From positions 868,001 through 932,000 of the forward strand of contig NZ_BMPE01000001.1 of the NCBI RefSeq assembly GCF_014647435.1: 64,000 nucleotides of DNA. Direction: 5' to 3'. The position numbers and the translations under genes were made by a program. Below, piece after piece: positions 47,167-57,093 of this stretch. Position 1 is the first letter of the stretch; each line of letters starts with the position of its first letter. The notes beneath the pieces were generated by a model. The model was not told the origin of the DNA, did not search any database, and worked only from the letters and a program-made list of their open reading frames with translations. This DNA comes from Deinococcus radiotolerans. GTDB lineage: Bacteria; Deinococcota; Deinococci; Deinococcales; Deinococcaceae.

Positions 47167-47991
47167 ATGCGGTGTGAGATCCGGCACATCACGGAATACC
47201 ACTACTCGCAGCCGGCGTGGGATTCGTTCAATCAGGTAAGGCTGCACCCGACGCAGGAGGCGCGGCAGTCGGTGCGGTCGTTCCACCTGCATGTCGTGCC
47301 GGAGGCGCAGGTCTCGTCTCACAAGGATTATTTCGGGGCGCTGGTGCATCAGGTGCATGTGCACGCGCACCACACGCACCTGCGGATTGAGGCGCAGGCG
47401 ATGGTGGACACGCACGCCCTGCCGGATCCGGGTCCGGTGCTGGTTGCGGCGCTGGAGGGCGCGCGGTCGTCCCTGACGGAATTTCTGGTGCCCTGTCCGC
47501 GAGTGCCGTCCGGGCCGTGGCCAGAGGTGTTCGGCGTCACCCGGCCCACGCCGCGGGATGATCTGGGCCAGTACCTGCAGAACCTGAATTCGTTCCTGTA
47601 CAGCCAGTTCCAGTACGACACCGAGGCGACGTCGGTGAATACGCCTCTGGCGGAGTTCGCGCAGAGTGGGCGGGGGGTCTGTCAGGATTTCACGCACGCG
47701 ATGCTGGGCGTGACCCGGCAGCTGGGCATTCCGTCCCGGTACGTGAGCGGCTACCTGTACAGCGGTGGGGAGATGCGCGGTGCGGAGGCCACGCACGCGT
47801 GGGTGGAATGCTTCATTCCGGGGTACGGGTGGCTGGGTCTGGATCCCACGAACAACTGCGTGGCGCGCGAGAAGCACATCAAGATTGCGCACGGGCGGGA
47901 GTACAGCGACGTCTCCCCGGTGCGCGGCACCTACTACGGGGGCGGTCAGGGGAGCATGTCGGTTGCGGTGTACGTGTACCGCCAGGACTGA
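47167..47991 (+). CDS. Transglutaminase-like cysteine protease-fold protein
   Basis: A 274-residue protein. An N-terminal beta domain of the bacterial transglutaminase-like type (about 1-95: ITEYHYSQPAWDSFNQVRLHP) precedes the core with the catalytic triad Cys in GRGVCQDFTHAM, His in ATHAWVECF and Asp in GLDPTNN. It could cut or form isopeptide bonds, possibly reversing ligation by the upstream ATP-grasp protein. GGGAGGG lies 7 nt before the ATG. It ends the three-gene cluster. Confidence 0.9.
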   Translation: MRCEIRHITEYHYSQPAWDSFNQVRLHPTQEARQSVRSFHLHVVPEAQVSSHKDYFGALVHQVHVHAHHTHLRIEAQAMVDTHALPDPGPVLVAALEGARSSLTEFLVPCPRVPSGPWPEVFGVTRPTPRDDLGQYLQNLNSFLYSQFQYDTEATSVNTPLAEFAQSGRGVCQDFTHAMLGVTRQLGIPSRYVSGYLYSGGEMRGAEATHAWVECFIPGYGWLGLDPTNNCVAREKHIKIAHGREYSDVSPVRGTYYGGGQGSMSVAVYVYRQD

Positions 47992-48040
47992 CGGTCCGGC
48001 TGAGTCGCGGTGATGCGTCCTCCGCGCAGACAACAGAGCC

Positions 48041-48072
48041 GTGCGCCTGATCTGACTTCCGATCAGGCGCAC
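48041..48072. terminator. 12-bp hairpin between convergent genes
   Basis: A perfect 12-bp stem, GTGCGCCTGATC with its complement (48041-48052 and 48061-48072), 8-nt loop, between the transglutaminase-like gene and the YIP1-like gene. Confidence 0.7.
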
Positions 48073-48085
48073 GTTCAGGGAGCGT

Positions 48086-48691
48086 TCAGTTGCCGCTGAT
48101 GACGCGCCCGGCGACGAAGAGACCGCCGATGATACTGCCGATCACGCCGGCCACGACCAGCTGGGCGATCCACGCGAGGACCAGCGTGACGATGGCCTGG
48201 GTCTGGTCGCGCAGGTTCATGCTGCTCTGGACGGCCAGGAAGCCGAAGTAGATCATGATCAGGCTGACGGCCAGCATGATGAGCCAGCCCAGGATGGGAA
48301 TGATGCCCAGGAGGGTGCTGACGATACTGAGGGGCACGTAGAACAGCGCGAAGCTGTAGGCGACTTCAGGGTACGTGCCGGTGCCCTTGAAGAGGCCGCG
48401 GCCGATCAGGTAGACCGCGCCGGTGAAGGCCGCGAAGCCCAGGGGGATGGTGATCAGGCGGCTGAACAGCTGACCGAAGAAGGTCACGTCACTGTGCAGA
48501 AACGAGAAGAGTGCGGCGATCACGGCAGACACCACGGCCGCGATCATGACGTAGGTCAGGGCGCTGGTGAGGCCGCCTCGGCGCTCGAAGCGTTCGAAGG
48601 TGGCGGGGCTGGGTCGGCTCAGGACGGCGACGCTCTGGGCGAACATGTCCTGCACGTTGCTTTCGGGACCGCTGGTCACGGGGCTTCTCAT
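48086..48691 (-). CDS. YIP1-like membrane protein
   Basis: A 201-residue protein with about five membrane helices after a polar N-terminus that includes [17 protein letters not shown]. The segment [28 protein letters not shown] is typical of the bacterial YIP1 family, whose role is unknown. The ATG at 48691 gives a normal N-terminus; a longer in-frame start at 48742 adds residues without a motif. Confidence 0.78.
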   Translation of the reverse strand: MRSPVTSGPESNVQDMFAQSVAVLSRPSPATFERFERRGGLTSALTYVMIAAVVSAVIAALFSFLHSDVTFFGQLFSRLITIPLGFAAFTGAVYLIGRGLFKGTGTYPEVAYSFALFYVPLSIVSTLLGIIPILGWLIMLAVSLIMIYFGFLAVQSSMNLRDQTQAIVTLVLAWIAQLVVAGVIGSIIGGLFVAGRVISGN

Positions 48692-48810
48692 GGCACGGAG
48701 TACGGGGGGCCTGCCAGCGGAGTTGCCCGGCAGGACCTTCATGCTTTCTTCATGTCTTCCCAGGCGTGCGGCACCTTTGTATCAGCCGGGGCGTGTCACA
48801 ATGCGGCGCG

Positions 48811-49731
48811 ATGACGGAACCTTCACAGACCTCCGGCGAGCAGACCCACTCTGGCTTTGTGGCCATCGTGGGAAAGCCCAACGTCGGCAAAAGCACCCTT
48901 CTCAACGCCTTCCTGGGCACCAAGGTCGCCCCGACCAGCCCGCGCCCCCAGACGACGCGGCGGGGCGTGCGCGGCATTCACACCAGCGGCGAACGCCAGA
49001 TCGTGTTTGTGGACACCCCGGGCCTGCACCGGCCCAAGGACGCGCTGGGCAAGTACATGAACCATGAGGTGCACAGCGCCCTGGCCGACGTGGACGCGGT
49101 CGTGTGGGTCGTGGACCTGCGCCACCCCCCCACCGATGAGGACCAGCTGGTCGCGCGTCAGGTGCGGGAGCTGCCCAAACCGCTGTTCCTGGTAGGCAAC
49201 AAGACCGACGCCGCGAAGTACCCGGACGAGGCCATGAAGCTGTACCGCGCGCTGCTTGAGGGCCGCGAGGGTGACCTGAGCGAGACGATGCTCAGCGCGC
49301 AGAACAACCCGAACGCCGTGGCCACCCTGCGCGAGCAGCTGCTTGAGGGGCTGCCCGAGGGGCCCTTCTTCTTCCCGGTTGGGCCCGCCAGTGACCAGAG
49401 CCGCGAGCAGTGGGCGGCCGAGATCATCCGCGAGGAGGCCATGAAGAAACTGCGGGACGAGCTGCCCTACGCAGTCGCAACCCGCGTGAACCGCTGGAGC
49501 GAGCGCGAGGACGGCCTGCAACGCATCGAGGGCGAGATCGTCGTGGAGAAGAACGCGCACAAGGGCATGGTGATCGGCGCGGGCGGCAAGCAGCTCAAGG
49601 AGATCGGGCAGGCGGCCCGCAAGCAGCTGGAAGTCTTCCTGGACCGCAAGGTGTACCTGGGTCTGGAAGTCATCGTGATTCCCGGCTGGCGCGAGGATGA
49701 GGAAGCGCTGCGCGAACTCGGCTACGAGTAA
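48811..49731 (+). CDS. era: GTPase Era
   Basis: A 306-residue ribosome-assembly GTPase that acts on the 3' end of 16S rRNA. The G domain has G1 [10 protein letters not shown]2 TTRRGVRG, G3 DTPGLHRP and G4 NKTD; the C-terminal KH domain has [13 protein letters not shown] (near 253). Length and order match Era. A CACAAT box lies 8 nt before the ATG. It converges with a Fur-family gene at a strong hairpin. Confidence 0.95.
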   Translation: MTEPSQTSGEQTHSGFVAIVGKPNVGKSTLLNAFLGTKVAPTSPRPQTTRRGVRGIHTSGERQIVFVDTPGLHRPKDALGKYMNHEVHSALADVDAVVWVVDLRHPPTDEDQLVARQVRELPKPLFLVGNKTDAAKYPDEAMKLYRALLEGREGDLSETMLSAQNNPNAVATLREQLLEGLPEGPFFFPVGPASDQSREQWAAEIIREEAMKKLRDELPYAVATRVNRWSEREDGLQRIEGEIVVEKNAHKGMVIGAGGKQLKEIGQAARKQLEVFLDRKVYLGLEVIVIPGWREDEEALRELGYE

Positions 49732-49746
49732 AGCACCCAGAGTGAG

Positions 49747-49778
49747 CGCCGCCCCCACCATCCAGGGTGGGGGCGGCG
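49747..49778. terminator. 13-bp bidirectional hairpin
   Basis: A perfect 13-bp stem (49747-49759 with 49766-49778), 6-nt loop, followed by TTGT. It is shared by era and the convergent fur-family gene. Confidence 0.82.
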
Positions 49779-49790
49779 TTGTCCCTGCGT

Positions 49791-50177
49791 TCAGCTCGCC
49801 TGGGCGCAGGCCGGGCACTGGCCGTACAGGGTAACCTCGTGCGCCTCGACGATGAATCCGCCGGGGTACACGGTGCCGCTGGGCAGCGCGACCGGGCAGG
49901 TGTGCAGCGTGAACACGCGCTGGCAGCGGGTGCAGGCAAAGTGGTGGTGGTGCCCCTTGCCGCTGGCCTCGTACAGGGTTTCGCCGTCCAGGGTGACGGG
50001 GTGAATGCGGCCCTGGTCGGTCAGGAGTTTCAGGGTGCGGTACACGGTGGCTATGCCCAGGGCGGGCAGGTCGCCGCGGGCGCGGTCCAGCACGTCAGCC
50101 ACGCCCAGGGGTCCCTCGGCGTCGTGCAGGACGCGGGTGATCACGTCACGCTGGCGGGTGCTGCGGGTGGCGGTCAT
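49791..50177 (-). CDS. Fur-family metalloregulator
   Basis: A 128-residue Fur/Zur/PerR-type repressor. The winged helix includes [18 protein letters not shown]. The metal sites include [16 protein letters not shown] and a second CxxC (GQCPACAQ). Which metal or oxidant it senses is not clear; the four-His stretch and two Cys pairs suggest Zur- or Fur-like zinc and iron sites. The ATG follows a TAGACT box by 7 nt. It is on the short side for the family. Confidence 0.9.
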   Translation of the reverse strand: MTATRSTRQRDVITRVLHDAEGPLGVADVLDRARGDLPALGIATVYRTLKLLTDQGRIHPVTLDGETLYEASGKGHHHHFACTRCQRVFTLHTCPVALPSGTVYPGGFIVEAHEVTLYGQCPACAQAS

Positions 50178-50320
50178 ACCCGTCAGTCTACCACTTCTTG
50201 AGAGTGGCCGATCAATAGTGACCGTGTCTCACTTCATGTCCGCCCGAACGGAACTCAGACAGACCCCACCCCCTACACTGAACGGTACCGGACGAGACCC
50301 GCTCCGCCCCCGGGGGACCC

Positions 50321-51409
50321 ATGCTGCGCGAACTGTTCATCAACCTGTGCCTGCTGATCAGCATTCACTACGTCCTGCGGTTCACGTTCCGGTCCTGGCC
50401 CACACCCCGCCGCGGTCTGCCGCACGCCGCGCGCCTGGCAGCGTTCGCCGCGGCCTCGCTGCTGCTGCTGCTCTTCCCAGCCCATCCGGCTCCCGGCGTC
50501 GTGGTGGACCTGAGGGCGGTGCCGGTCGCCTTCGTGACCCTGTACTTCGGCGGCTGGGCGGGCCTCATCACGGCCCTGCCCGTCATTGCCTACCGCGTGT
50601 GGCTGGGGGGCGTCGGCGTGTACGCCGCCGTGCCCAGCCTACTGGCCGTGATCGCCGTGGCCGCCCTGCTGCGCCGGCGCCTCCCGGCGGTCGGGCCGCT
50701 GTTCTGGCCGCACTGGCCAGGCCTCATCCTGATCTTCGGGGTCAACGGCCTGCCCCTGCTGCTGCTGCCCGGCGGCCCCCAGCTGTTTGCACAGGTCTAC
50801 CCGCTCCTACTGCTCACAAACGTGCTGGGCGCCCTGATCGCCTGGGGCATCCTCAGCGAACGCTTTCACGTGCTCCGGCTCACCAGTCAGTGGCAGTCGG
50901 CAGCCATGACCGACCCATTGACGCACCTGGGCAACCGCCGGCAGTTCGACCTGGACCTGACCGCCATGGGCCCGGGTGACGCCCTGCTCCTCGTGGACAT
51001 CGATCACTTCAAGCGCGTGAATGACACGTTCGGGCACCCGGTGGGCGACGAGGTGCTCCAAGAGGTCGCGCAGGTGCTGCAACGTGAAGGGCGCGGCCGG
51101 GACCGGGCGTACCGTTACGGGGGTGAGGAGTTCGCGGTGATCCTGCGCGACGTCCCCGAGACCAGCCTGACGCGCGTGGCGGAGCGGCTCCGGCTGGCCG
51201 TGCAGCAGCTGCCCCTGCCGGTCATCAACCACCCGGTGACCGTGTCGATCGGCGCAGCCAGCTGGCGGCCCATCAGCCCGGCGCAGCTGGTCGAGCGGGC
51301 CGACGAGGCGCTGTACCGCGCCAAGGCGGGCGGGCGCAACGCAGTGTGCCTCTGGACCCCCGCGGCTGCTGCGCCCACGCCCACCGAGACGCGCGCCGTT
51401 CAGGGCTGA
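50321..51409 (+). CDS. Diguanylate cyclase with five-helix membrane sensor
   Basis: A 362-residue protein. Residues 1-185 hold about six membrane helices of the 5TM LytS-YhcK sensor type (GGWAGLITALPVIAYRVWLGG). A GGDEF domain follows (about 195-345), with the active site YGGEEF (GGEEF near 267-271) and the inhibitory I-site RGRD five residues ahead of it. It should make cyclic di-GMP and be product-inhibited. A TACACT box (about 50274) lies about 40 nt before the ATG. Confidence 0.92.
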   Translation: MLRELFINLCLLISIHYVLRFTFRSWPTPRRGLPHAARLAAFAAASLLLLLFPAHPAPGVVVDLRAVPVAFVTLYFGGWAGLITALPVIAYRVWLGGVGVYAAVPSLLAVIAVAALLRRRLPAVGPLFWPHWPGLILIFGVNGLPLLLLPGGPQLFAQVYPLLLLTNVLGALIAWGILSERFHVLRLTSQWQSAAMTDPLTHLGNRRQFDLDLTAMGPGDALLLVDIDHFKRVNDTFGHPVGDEVLQEVAQVLQREGRGRDRAYRYGGEEFAVILRDVPETSLTRVAERLRLAVQQLPLPVINHPVTVSIGAASWRPISPAQLVERADEALYRAKAGGRNAVCLWTPAAAAPTPTETRAVQG

Positions 51410-51445
51410 GCCGGAGGCGCTCCGGCGTCCTGCCCCCGCAGAGCC

Positions 51446-51476
51446 GTGGCCCACGCGCGCCGCCGCCGTGGGCCAC
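51446..51476. terminator. 10-bp hairpin between convergent genes
   Basis: GTGGCCCACG with CGTGGGCCAC (51446-51455 and 51467-51476), 11-nt loop, between the diguanylate cyclase gene and the small gene ending at 51499. Confidence 0.65.
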
Positions 51477-51498
51477 TGGTGAAGCGCCGAGCGGGAAC

Positions 51499-51738
51499 TC
51501 AGCTGTCCTTGTCGGCGTCTCCCATGTTGGTGCTGGGGGGGTCGCTGGCGTCCATGCTCTGGGTCATGGCGACGTCCTGCTTGTCGAGCCCTTCCCGGCG
51601 GTACTCGCTGGGCGCCTTGTTCTCGGCGTGCACGGCGGCATTCAGTTCCGCTTCGGGGTTGGGTTTGCCCATGAACTGCAGGTCGACGTTGCTGATCTCG
51701 TCCTCGGTCTTGATCTGGTCGCGTTTGTCGTCGGTCAT
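51499..51738 (-). CDS. Small acidic hydrophilic protein
   Basis: A 79-residue, highly charged protein without hydrophobic core (MTDDKRDQIKTEDEISNVDL at the start, DADKDS at the end), probably disordered. A TAGCGT box lies 6 nt before the ATG and the codon use is normal. Composition is like small stress or desiccation-type proteins, but no family is recognised. Confidence 0.66.
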   Translation of the reverse strand: MTDDKRDQIKTEDEISNVDLQFMGKPNPEAELNAAVHAENKAPSEYRREGLDKQDVAMTQSMDASDPPSTNMGDADKDS

Positions 51739-51815
51739 GGGGTCACGCTACCGCCCGGGCGTGGGGCGCGCCTGAACGCGCCCTTCATGTCAGCTGGAGG
51801 TTCGTGCCACGCCGG

Positions 51816-52823
51816 TCAGATGCTCAGGGTCTTGGCGCAGCGGTACAGGTCGCGGCTGACGTCCTTGCGTTTCTCCCAGGTGTCGGCCAGGGGCGTAAAG
51901 CTGGTGCCGTGGTTCTGGCGGCCCACCATGACGTCACTCTTGCCTTCCATCAGGGCGTACACGGCGGCCTCGCCCAGGCGGCTGGCCAGGATGCGGTCCG
52001 AGGAGACCGGGCTGCCGCCGCGCTGGATGTGCCCCAGGATGCTCACGCGGGTTTCCATGCCGGTGCCGTCCTCGATGGCCTTGGCCACGCCGGTCGCGCC
52101 GCCGGGGTAGCCCTCGGCCACGATGATGATGCTGCCCATCTTGCCCTTCTTCACGGACGCCTTGACGATGTCCAGCACGCCCGCGACCTCCTTGGCGTCC
52201 TCGGGGATGAAGACCTCCTCGGCGCCGCCCGCCACGGCCACGTCCAGGGCGATGTGGCCGGCGTGGCGGCCCATGACCTCGATCACGAAGATGCGTTCGT
52301 GGCTGGCGCCCGTGTCGCGCAGTTTATCCACGGCGTCCAGGGCGGTCTCGACGGCCGTGAAGTAGCCGATGGTGTGGTCGGTGCCGTACAGGTCGTTGTC
52401 GATGGTCCCGGGCAGGCCGATCACGGGAATGCCGTGTTCTTCCTGGAGGAAGTGCGCGCCGTGGAAGCTGCCGTCCCCGCCGATGACGATCAGGGCGTCC
52501 ACGTCGTGGGCGCGCAGGTGGCGGGCGCCGCGGGCGCGGCCTTCGGGGGTGCGCCAGGTGTGGCTGCGTGCCGAGAGCAGGATGGTGCCGCCGCGCTGGA
52601 GGGTGTTGGCCACGTCGCGCGGCCCCAGGGTGATGAAGTCGCCGCGGTGCAGGCCCGAGAAGCCGCGCCGGACGCCGATGACCTCGATGCCCTGGGACGT
52701 GGCGGTGCGCACGACGGCGCGGATGGCGGCGTTCATGCCCGGGGCGTCGCCGCCGCTGGTGAGCACGGCGACGCGCTTGATGTTGGCGGGGTTGGGTTGG
52801 GGATCGCAGTGGGGTTCGGTCAT
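51816..52823 (-). CDS. pfkA: ATP-dependent 6-phosphofructokinase
   Basis: A 335-residue PfkA that phosphorylates fructose 6-phosphate in glycolysis. ATP and Mg sites: [17 protein letters not shown] and [11 protein letters not shown]. Substrate motif: [19 protein letters not shown] with the catalytic Asp. Then [11 protein letters not shown] and [11 protein letters not shown] start at the ATG at 52823, which follows a GAGG sequence; a longer in-frame start would add 16 residues. Confidence 0.95.
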   Translation of the reverse strand: MTEPHCDPQPNPANIKRVAVLTSGGDAPGMNAAIRAVVRTATSQGIEVIGVRRGFSGLHRGDFITLGPRDVANTLQRGGTILLSARSHTWRTPEGRARGARHLRAHDVDALIVIGGDGSFHGAHFLQEEHGIPVIGLPGTIDNDLYGTDHTIGYFTAVETALDAVDKLRDTGASHERIFVIEVMGRHAGHIALDVAVAGGAEEVFIPEDAKEVAGVLDIVKASVKKGKMGSIIIVAEGYPGGATGVAKAIEDGTGMETRVSILGHIQRGGSPVSSDRILASRLGEAAVYALMEGKSDVMVGRQNHGTSFTPLADTWEKRKDVSRDLYRCAKTLSI

Positions 52824-52924
52824 GCTGGGCCTCGCAGTCGGGGAGTCAGTGGGGTCGCACGGTGGAAGCACTTCCAGCGCGGCTCGCCAACCGCGACGGG
52901 CCAGCTGGGAACGCGCGTTCAGGC

Positions 52925-53798
52925 TCAGGCGTCTGCCGTTGCCTGGAGTGCCAGTGCATAAGCGTCATTCTTACGCAAACCCTCCCGGATGAGAAGATCA
53001 CGTATATCCCGAGTGCTCAGCCCCTGCGCCGCCAGTTCCTGCGCGCGCGCCGCGTAATCCACCGCCGCGCCTGCTGGCTCGCCCGCCGGGCGGCCCGCGA
53101 CGACCAGCACGATCTCGCCGCGCACCCCCGCCTCGAAGTGCGCGCCCAGGTCCGTCAGGGTGCCCCGCACCGTCTCCTCGAAGCGCTTGGACAGTTCCCG
53201 CGTGACACTCGCCGCGCGCTCTGCCCCGCAGGCCTCCCGCAGGTCCACCAGCGTCGCGTGCAGGCGGTGCGGACTCTCGTACAGCACGCTCGTCTCGGCC
53301 CGGGCCGCCACTGCCGCCAGCCGCTCCTTGCGGTCCCGGCCCGAGCGGGGCAGGAAGCCCTCGAAGGTGAAGCGCCCGGTCGGCAGGGCTGACAGCACCA
53401 GCGCCGGCACGAACGCCGTCGCGCCCGGCAGGGCCTCGACCGGCACGTCCGCGGCCAGGGCCGCCGCGACCAGTTCCGCGCCCGGGTCGCTGATCCCCGG
53501 CGTGCCCGCGTCACTCACGTACGCCAGCCGCGCGTACCGTTCGAGCACCTGGGGCGCGCGGCCCATCGTGTGCGCGTCCAGCCGCACCAGCGGCTTGCGG
53601 ATCCCCAGGTGGGTCAGCAGCGCCCCGGTGCGGCGCGTATCCTCGCAGGCCACCGCGTCGGCGGCCCGCAGGACCTCCAGCGCCCGCAGCGTGATGTCCC
53701 CCAGGTTCCCCACCGGGGTGGGCACCAGCCACACCCGCGCGCCCTCCGGAATGGACACCGGACTCAGTTCGGGCTGGGGGGCGTCCGTGAATTCCGGC

Positions 53799-53806
<8 letters not shown>
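52925..53806 (-). CDS. rsmI: 16S rRNA (cytidine1402-2'-O)-methyltransferase
   Basis: A 293-residue tetrapyrrole-methylase-fold enzyme that methylates C1402 in the ribosomal decoding centre. It begins [19 protein letters not shown] and has [25 protein letters not shown] and [16 protein letters not shown], all typical of RsmI. The ATG at 53806 overlaps the preceding small gene by 8 bp, so rsmI is the third gene of an operon. Confidence 0.94.
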
Positions 53807-54031
<225 letters not shown>

Positions 54032-54035
<4 letters not shown>

Positions 54036-54460
54036 GCTTCCCTCCCCTGCGCGCGGTGCCAGCGGCGCTCCGCGGCTGACAGCGCCTCGCGCAGCGCCAC
54101 GATCTCCGATTCCCGCGCGCCGCCCAGCCGCGCGTACCGGTCGATGACCTCGGCCGCCTCGCGCCGCCGGTCCAGCCGCAGCAGCAGCATGCCCAGGTGT
54201 TCGCCCCCCACAAAGTACGCGCGGGGGTTTTCCGGATCGGCCGCCACCTGCGCGCGAGCCGCCTCCAGACGGTCGAGGCGCGCCCGGTGCCGGTTGACCT
54301 GCCAGCGCACCGTGAACACCGCCAGTCCGAAGATCACCAGCGCCCCCAGCAGGGACAGCACCACGGCCTCCGGCACGCCCACCTGCGCGGCCAGCTGCAC
54401 CGTCAGCGGGAAGCTGAACGCCAGCACGACCAGCACCGCCAGGGTCGCCGCGTAGTTCAC
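54032..54460 (-). CDS. Membrane protein with cytoplasmic helical tail
   Basis: A protein of about 142 residues. Two membrane helices (about 3-25 and 32-52) precede a charged helical region with a tetratricopeptide-like stretch (AYFVGGEHLGMLLLRLDRRR). I choose the GTG at 54460 because it places the first membrane helix at the N-terminus and overlaps the stop of a 13-codon frame (54457-54498); an upstream in-frame GTG at 54505 would add 15 residues. It is first in the rsmI operon. Confidence 0.68.
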
Positions 54461-54498
54461 GCGGCCCGCCTGGCCCACTGGGGCGTCACACCACTCAT
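54457..54498 (-). CDS. Possible 13-codon leader frame
   Basis: MSGVTPQWARRAA, starting 7 nt after a TAAACT box, the local leaderless spacing, and ending in a TGA that overlaps the GTG of the membrane-protein gene (GTGA). It may provide translational coupling at the head of the rsmI operon. It would also be explained by a longer membrane protein starting at 54505. Confidence 0.35.
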   Translation of the reverse strand: MSGVTPQWARRAA

Positions 54499-54570
54499 GC
54501 GCCACAGTTTAGCGGCACAGCCCCCCGCCGCGCCGTTCATCCGGTCATAAAGTCAGGTAGGGTGCGGGAC

Positions 54571-55011
54571 GTGCGACTGCACCTGATCACCGTGGGGGAA
54601 CCGAAGCTGGCGTACGCGCGCGCCGGCTGGGACGAGTACGAGAAGCGTCTGCGCCGCTACCACAAGGTGCAGGTGTCACGCGTGACCGGCAAGACCCAGG
54701 CACAGGAGAGCGAGGCGGTGCGCCGCGCGGCACGCCGGGCGCCACTGGTGCTGCTGGACCCGCGGGGGCGGCAGTTCACGTCCGAGGGCCTGAGCGCGTA
54801 CCTGGACGCGCAGGCGGTCGCGGGCGTGGGTGAACTGGCCTTTGCGATCGGCGGGCCGGACGGGCATACGGACGACCTGCGGGCCGGAGCGCACCTGATG
54901 TGGAGCCTCGGGCAGCTGACGCTGCCGCACGACCTGGCAATGGTGGTGCTGGCCGAGGCGCTGTACCGGGCGAGCACGATCAGCGCGGGCGAGCCGTACC
55001 ACCGGGGCTGA
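54571..55011 (+). CDS. rlmH: 23S rRNA (pseudouridine1915-N3)-methyltransferase
   Basis: A 146-residue SPOUT methyltransferase that modifies helix 69 of 23S rRNA. Knot motifs are AFAIGGPDGHTDDL and the C-terminal LTLPHDLAMVVLAEALYRASTI with YHRG at the end. The N-terminal RLHLITVGEPKLAYARAG matches RlmH. I use the GTG at 54571, 7 nt after a TAGGGT box (54558-54563) that overlaps the GTG three codons upstream. Confidence 0.94.
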   Translation: MRLHLITVGEPKLAYARAGWDEYEKRLRRYHKVQVSRVTGKTQAQESEAVRRAARRAPLVLLDPRGRQFTSEGLSAYLDAQAVAGVGELAFAIGGPDGHTDDLRAGAHLMWSLGQLTLPHDLAMVVLAEALYRASTISAGEPYHRG

Positions 55012-55037
55012 CGGCGCCCAGGGCGTAGGGTGGAGGC

Positions 55038-55670
55038 ATGAGTGACGAGAGTGCCCCCGCCCCGGCCGAGCAGTGGTTCGACACGCCCGAGTTGCGCGGG
55101 CAGCTGGTGACGCTGGAGGGCCTGCGCGCCGAGCACGGCGCGGACCTGAGTACGGGCGCGACCCAGGCGACGGTGCAGTTCCTGGCGCGCGGCGGCCCGG
55201 AAGAAAACACCGCGCCGGCCTGGGCGGCGTACGTGGAACGCCTGAACGCCCTGCCCCACCGGGTGAATTTCGCGGTGCGGTCGCGGGCGTCGGGGCGGGT
55301 GGTGGGGCGCATCAGTTACAGCGAGGTGAACGTCAGTGACCGCTGGGTGGAGGTGGGGACGATGCTGCTGCCCGCGGCGCAGGGCACGGGCGTGAACACG
55401 GACGCGAAACTGCTGGTCCTGGAGCGGGCGTTCGGGGTGCTGGGCGTGAACCGGGTGCAATTCAAGGTGGACGCCCTCAATGAGCGCAGCCTGCGGGCCA
55501 TGCGGCGCCTGGGAGCCACTGAGGAGGGGGTGTTGCGCGCGTACCAGGTGCGGCCGGACGGGCGGGCGCGGGACTCGGTGATGTTTAGTGTGCTGCGTGA
55601 CGAGTGGCCGGCGGTGCGTGAGGGCCTGCGGGCCCGCCTGGATGGCTGGGCCGCAGCCGGGTGGACCTGA
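55038..55670 (+). CDS. GNAT-family N-acetyltransferase
   Basis: A 210-residue acetyltransferase of the RimJ/RimL kind. The acetyl-CoA region includes VEVGTMLLPAAQGTGVNTDAK, where the usual R/Q-x-x-G-x-G/A reads Q-G-T-G-V-N. The following NRVQFKVDALNERSLRAMRR and LGATEEGVLR are typical. It could acetylate protein N-termini or small amines. A TAGGGT box lies 6 nt before the ATG. Confidence 0.88.
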   Translation: MSDESAPAPAEQWFDTPELRGQLVTLEGLRAEHGADLSTGATQATVQFLARGGPEENTAPAWAAYVERLNALPHRVNFAVRSRASGRVVGRISYSEVNVSDRWVEVGTMLLPAAQGTGVNTDAKLLVLERAFGVLGVNRVQFKVDALNERSLRAMRRLGATEEGVLRAYQVRPDGRARDSVMFSVLRDEWPAVREGLRARLDGWAAAGWT

Positions 55671-55729
55671 GCCGCACTTCATGAGAAATTGGACAAGTTT
55701 GCCATAAAGTCTCCGGTAGACTGCGCCGC

Positions 55730-56188
55730 GTGACCCGCCGTTCTGCTGCCCGACTCGTCGCCGTGCTGGGCGCACTGCTGTGCTCCGCGCAGGCGCTGAT
55801 CGTTCCCCTGACCGGATGGACGCCCTTGAACGGCGACGCCAACTACTGGACTGACCCCAGCGGCGCGTGCCTGATGCGGGAAGAGCGCTCCGGGCAGGCC
55901 TTCCCGACCTTCAGCACCGCCGAGGACGCCCGCACCTTCGCGCTGAAGTTGCAGGGCAGCCTGGGCCGCAGCATGCGCGCCGTGGTAACCCAGCCCGTGG
56001 ACCGCGCCGGCGCCTGGGGCGTGCTGGCCGCGTACGACTTTCAGGAGGCGGGTGTCACGTACCGCATCAGCCAGCTGTACCTGAGTGACCGCGGTGTCCT
56101 GAGAACCGTGACTGGCAGCGCCGCCGCGAAGGACGCGGGCGCGTGCGTGAACGAGATGCGCGACTTCATCCGCTACCTGGCGAACTGA
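55730..56188 (+). CDS. Exported small protein, unknown function
   Basis: A 152-residue protein with a signal peptide (about 1-22, ending AQA). The mature part has two Cys (GACLMREE and GACVNEMRDF) that could pair, and alternating strands and helices (DARTFALKLQGSLGRSM). A TAGACT box lies 7 nt before the GTG. I recognise no family. Confidence 0.74.
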   Translation: MTRRSAARLVAVLGALLCSAQALIVPLTGWTPLNGDANYWTDPSGACLMREERSGQAFPTFSTAEDARTFALKLQGSLGRSMRAVVTQPVDRAGAWGVLAAYDFQEAGVTYRISQLYLSDRGVLRTVTGSAAAKDAGACVNEMRDFIRYLAN

Positions 56189-56220
56189 CCCGACCCCAGC
56201 CCCGTGCGCTACAACGGGGC

Positions 56221-57030
56221 ATGACCGATCAGGAACCCACCACACGCCTGCTGCGCCGCCTGGATGACATCGCCGCTGGCCTGGACGCGTCCGGCCGGGC
56301 CCTGGCGCTGCTGGGACTGGGTTCGGTCGGTGCGGAACTGGACCGCCTGGACCGCCACTCGGACCTGGATTTCTTCGTGGTGGCCCGCGAAGGTCAGGTT
56401 GGGGCGCTGCTGGACGACCTGAGCTGGCTGGGGGACGGGCTGACCTGCGCCTTCCGGAACACGGGGGACGGCTTCAAGGTGCTCTTCGAGGGAGGCGTGT
56501 ACGGCGAGTTCGCGGTGTTCAGTGAGGCGCAGCTGAGATCAGCGGCCTTCATAAACGCCCGGGTGATCTGGCTGGCGCCGGACGCGCCCACCGACCTGCC
56601 CCTGCACGTCCGGCCGCCCGGGTCAGCTGGTCGGCTCAGCGCGGCGCAGCGCACGCATCACCTGGGCGAGGCCCTGACGAACCTGCTTGTGGGCGTGCGG
56701 CGCTTCGAGCGGGGCGAGCGGCTGTCGGCGTGGCAGTTCACGCAGGTCTACGCCCTGGGTCACGCGCTGGCCCTGGCGGCCGACGCGGCGCCCGCCGCGC
56801 CCGGCCACGCCGACCCGTTCAGCGTGGAACGCCGCTTCGAGCAGCGTTACCCGGCCCTCGCCGGGCGCCTCGCGGCCTGCCTGCCGGGCGTGGCGGGCAC
56901 GCCGGGCGCGGCCCTGGCGACCTTGCAGTGGCTTGAGGACCTGAAACTGCCCGGCTGGCCCGACGTGCAGGCGCTGGCCGAGCAGGTGCGCGGTGAGGCT
57001 CACGCGGCGCTGGAGCGGGCGGCCCCGTGA
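56221..57030 (+). CDS. Nucleotidyltransferase-fold protein
   Basis: A 269-residue protein. The start holds the pol-beta-type nucleotidyltransferase signature: [23 protein letters not shown], a GS followed by D-x-D (Asp near 44 and 46). A helical C-terminal half follows, as in aminoglycoside or lincosamide nucleotidyltransferases. The natural target is unknown. I use the ATG at 56221; a longer in-frame start would overlap the previous gene. Confidence 0.8.
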   Translation: MTDQEPTTRLLRRLDDIAAGLDASGRALALLGLGSVGAELDRLDRHSDLDFFVVAREGQVGALLDDLSWLGDGLTCAFRNTGDGFKVLFEGGVYGEFAVFSEAQLRSAAFINARVIWLAPDAPTDLPLHVRPPGSAGRLSAAQRTHHLGEALTNLLVGVRRFERGERLSAWQFTQVYALGHALALAADAAPAAPGHADPFSVERRFEQRYPALAGRLAACLPGVAGTPGAALATLQWLEDLKLPGWPDVQALAEQVRGEAHAALERAAP

Positions 57031-57093
57031 GGCCCGCGTGGTAGGCTCCGCGGTTGAGATGTCAAGAGTCTGTGCGTTCCGGGCGGTGCGGCC

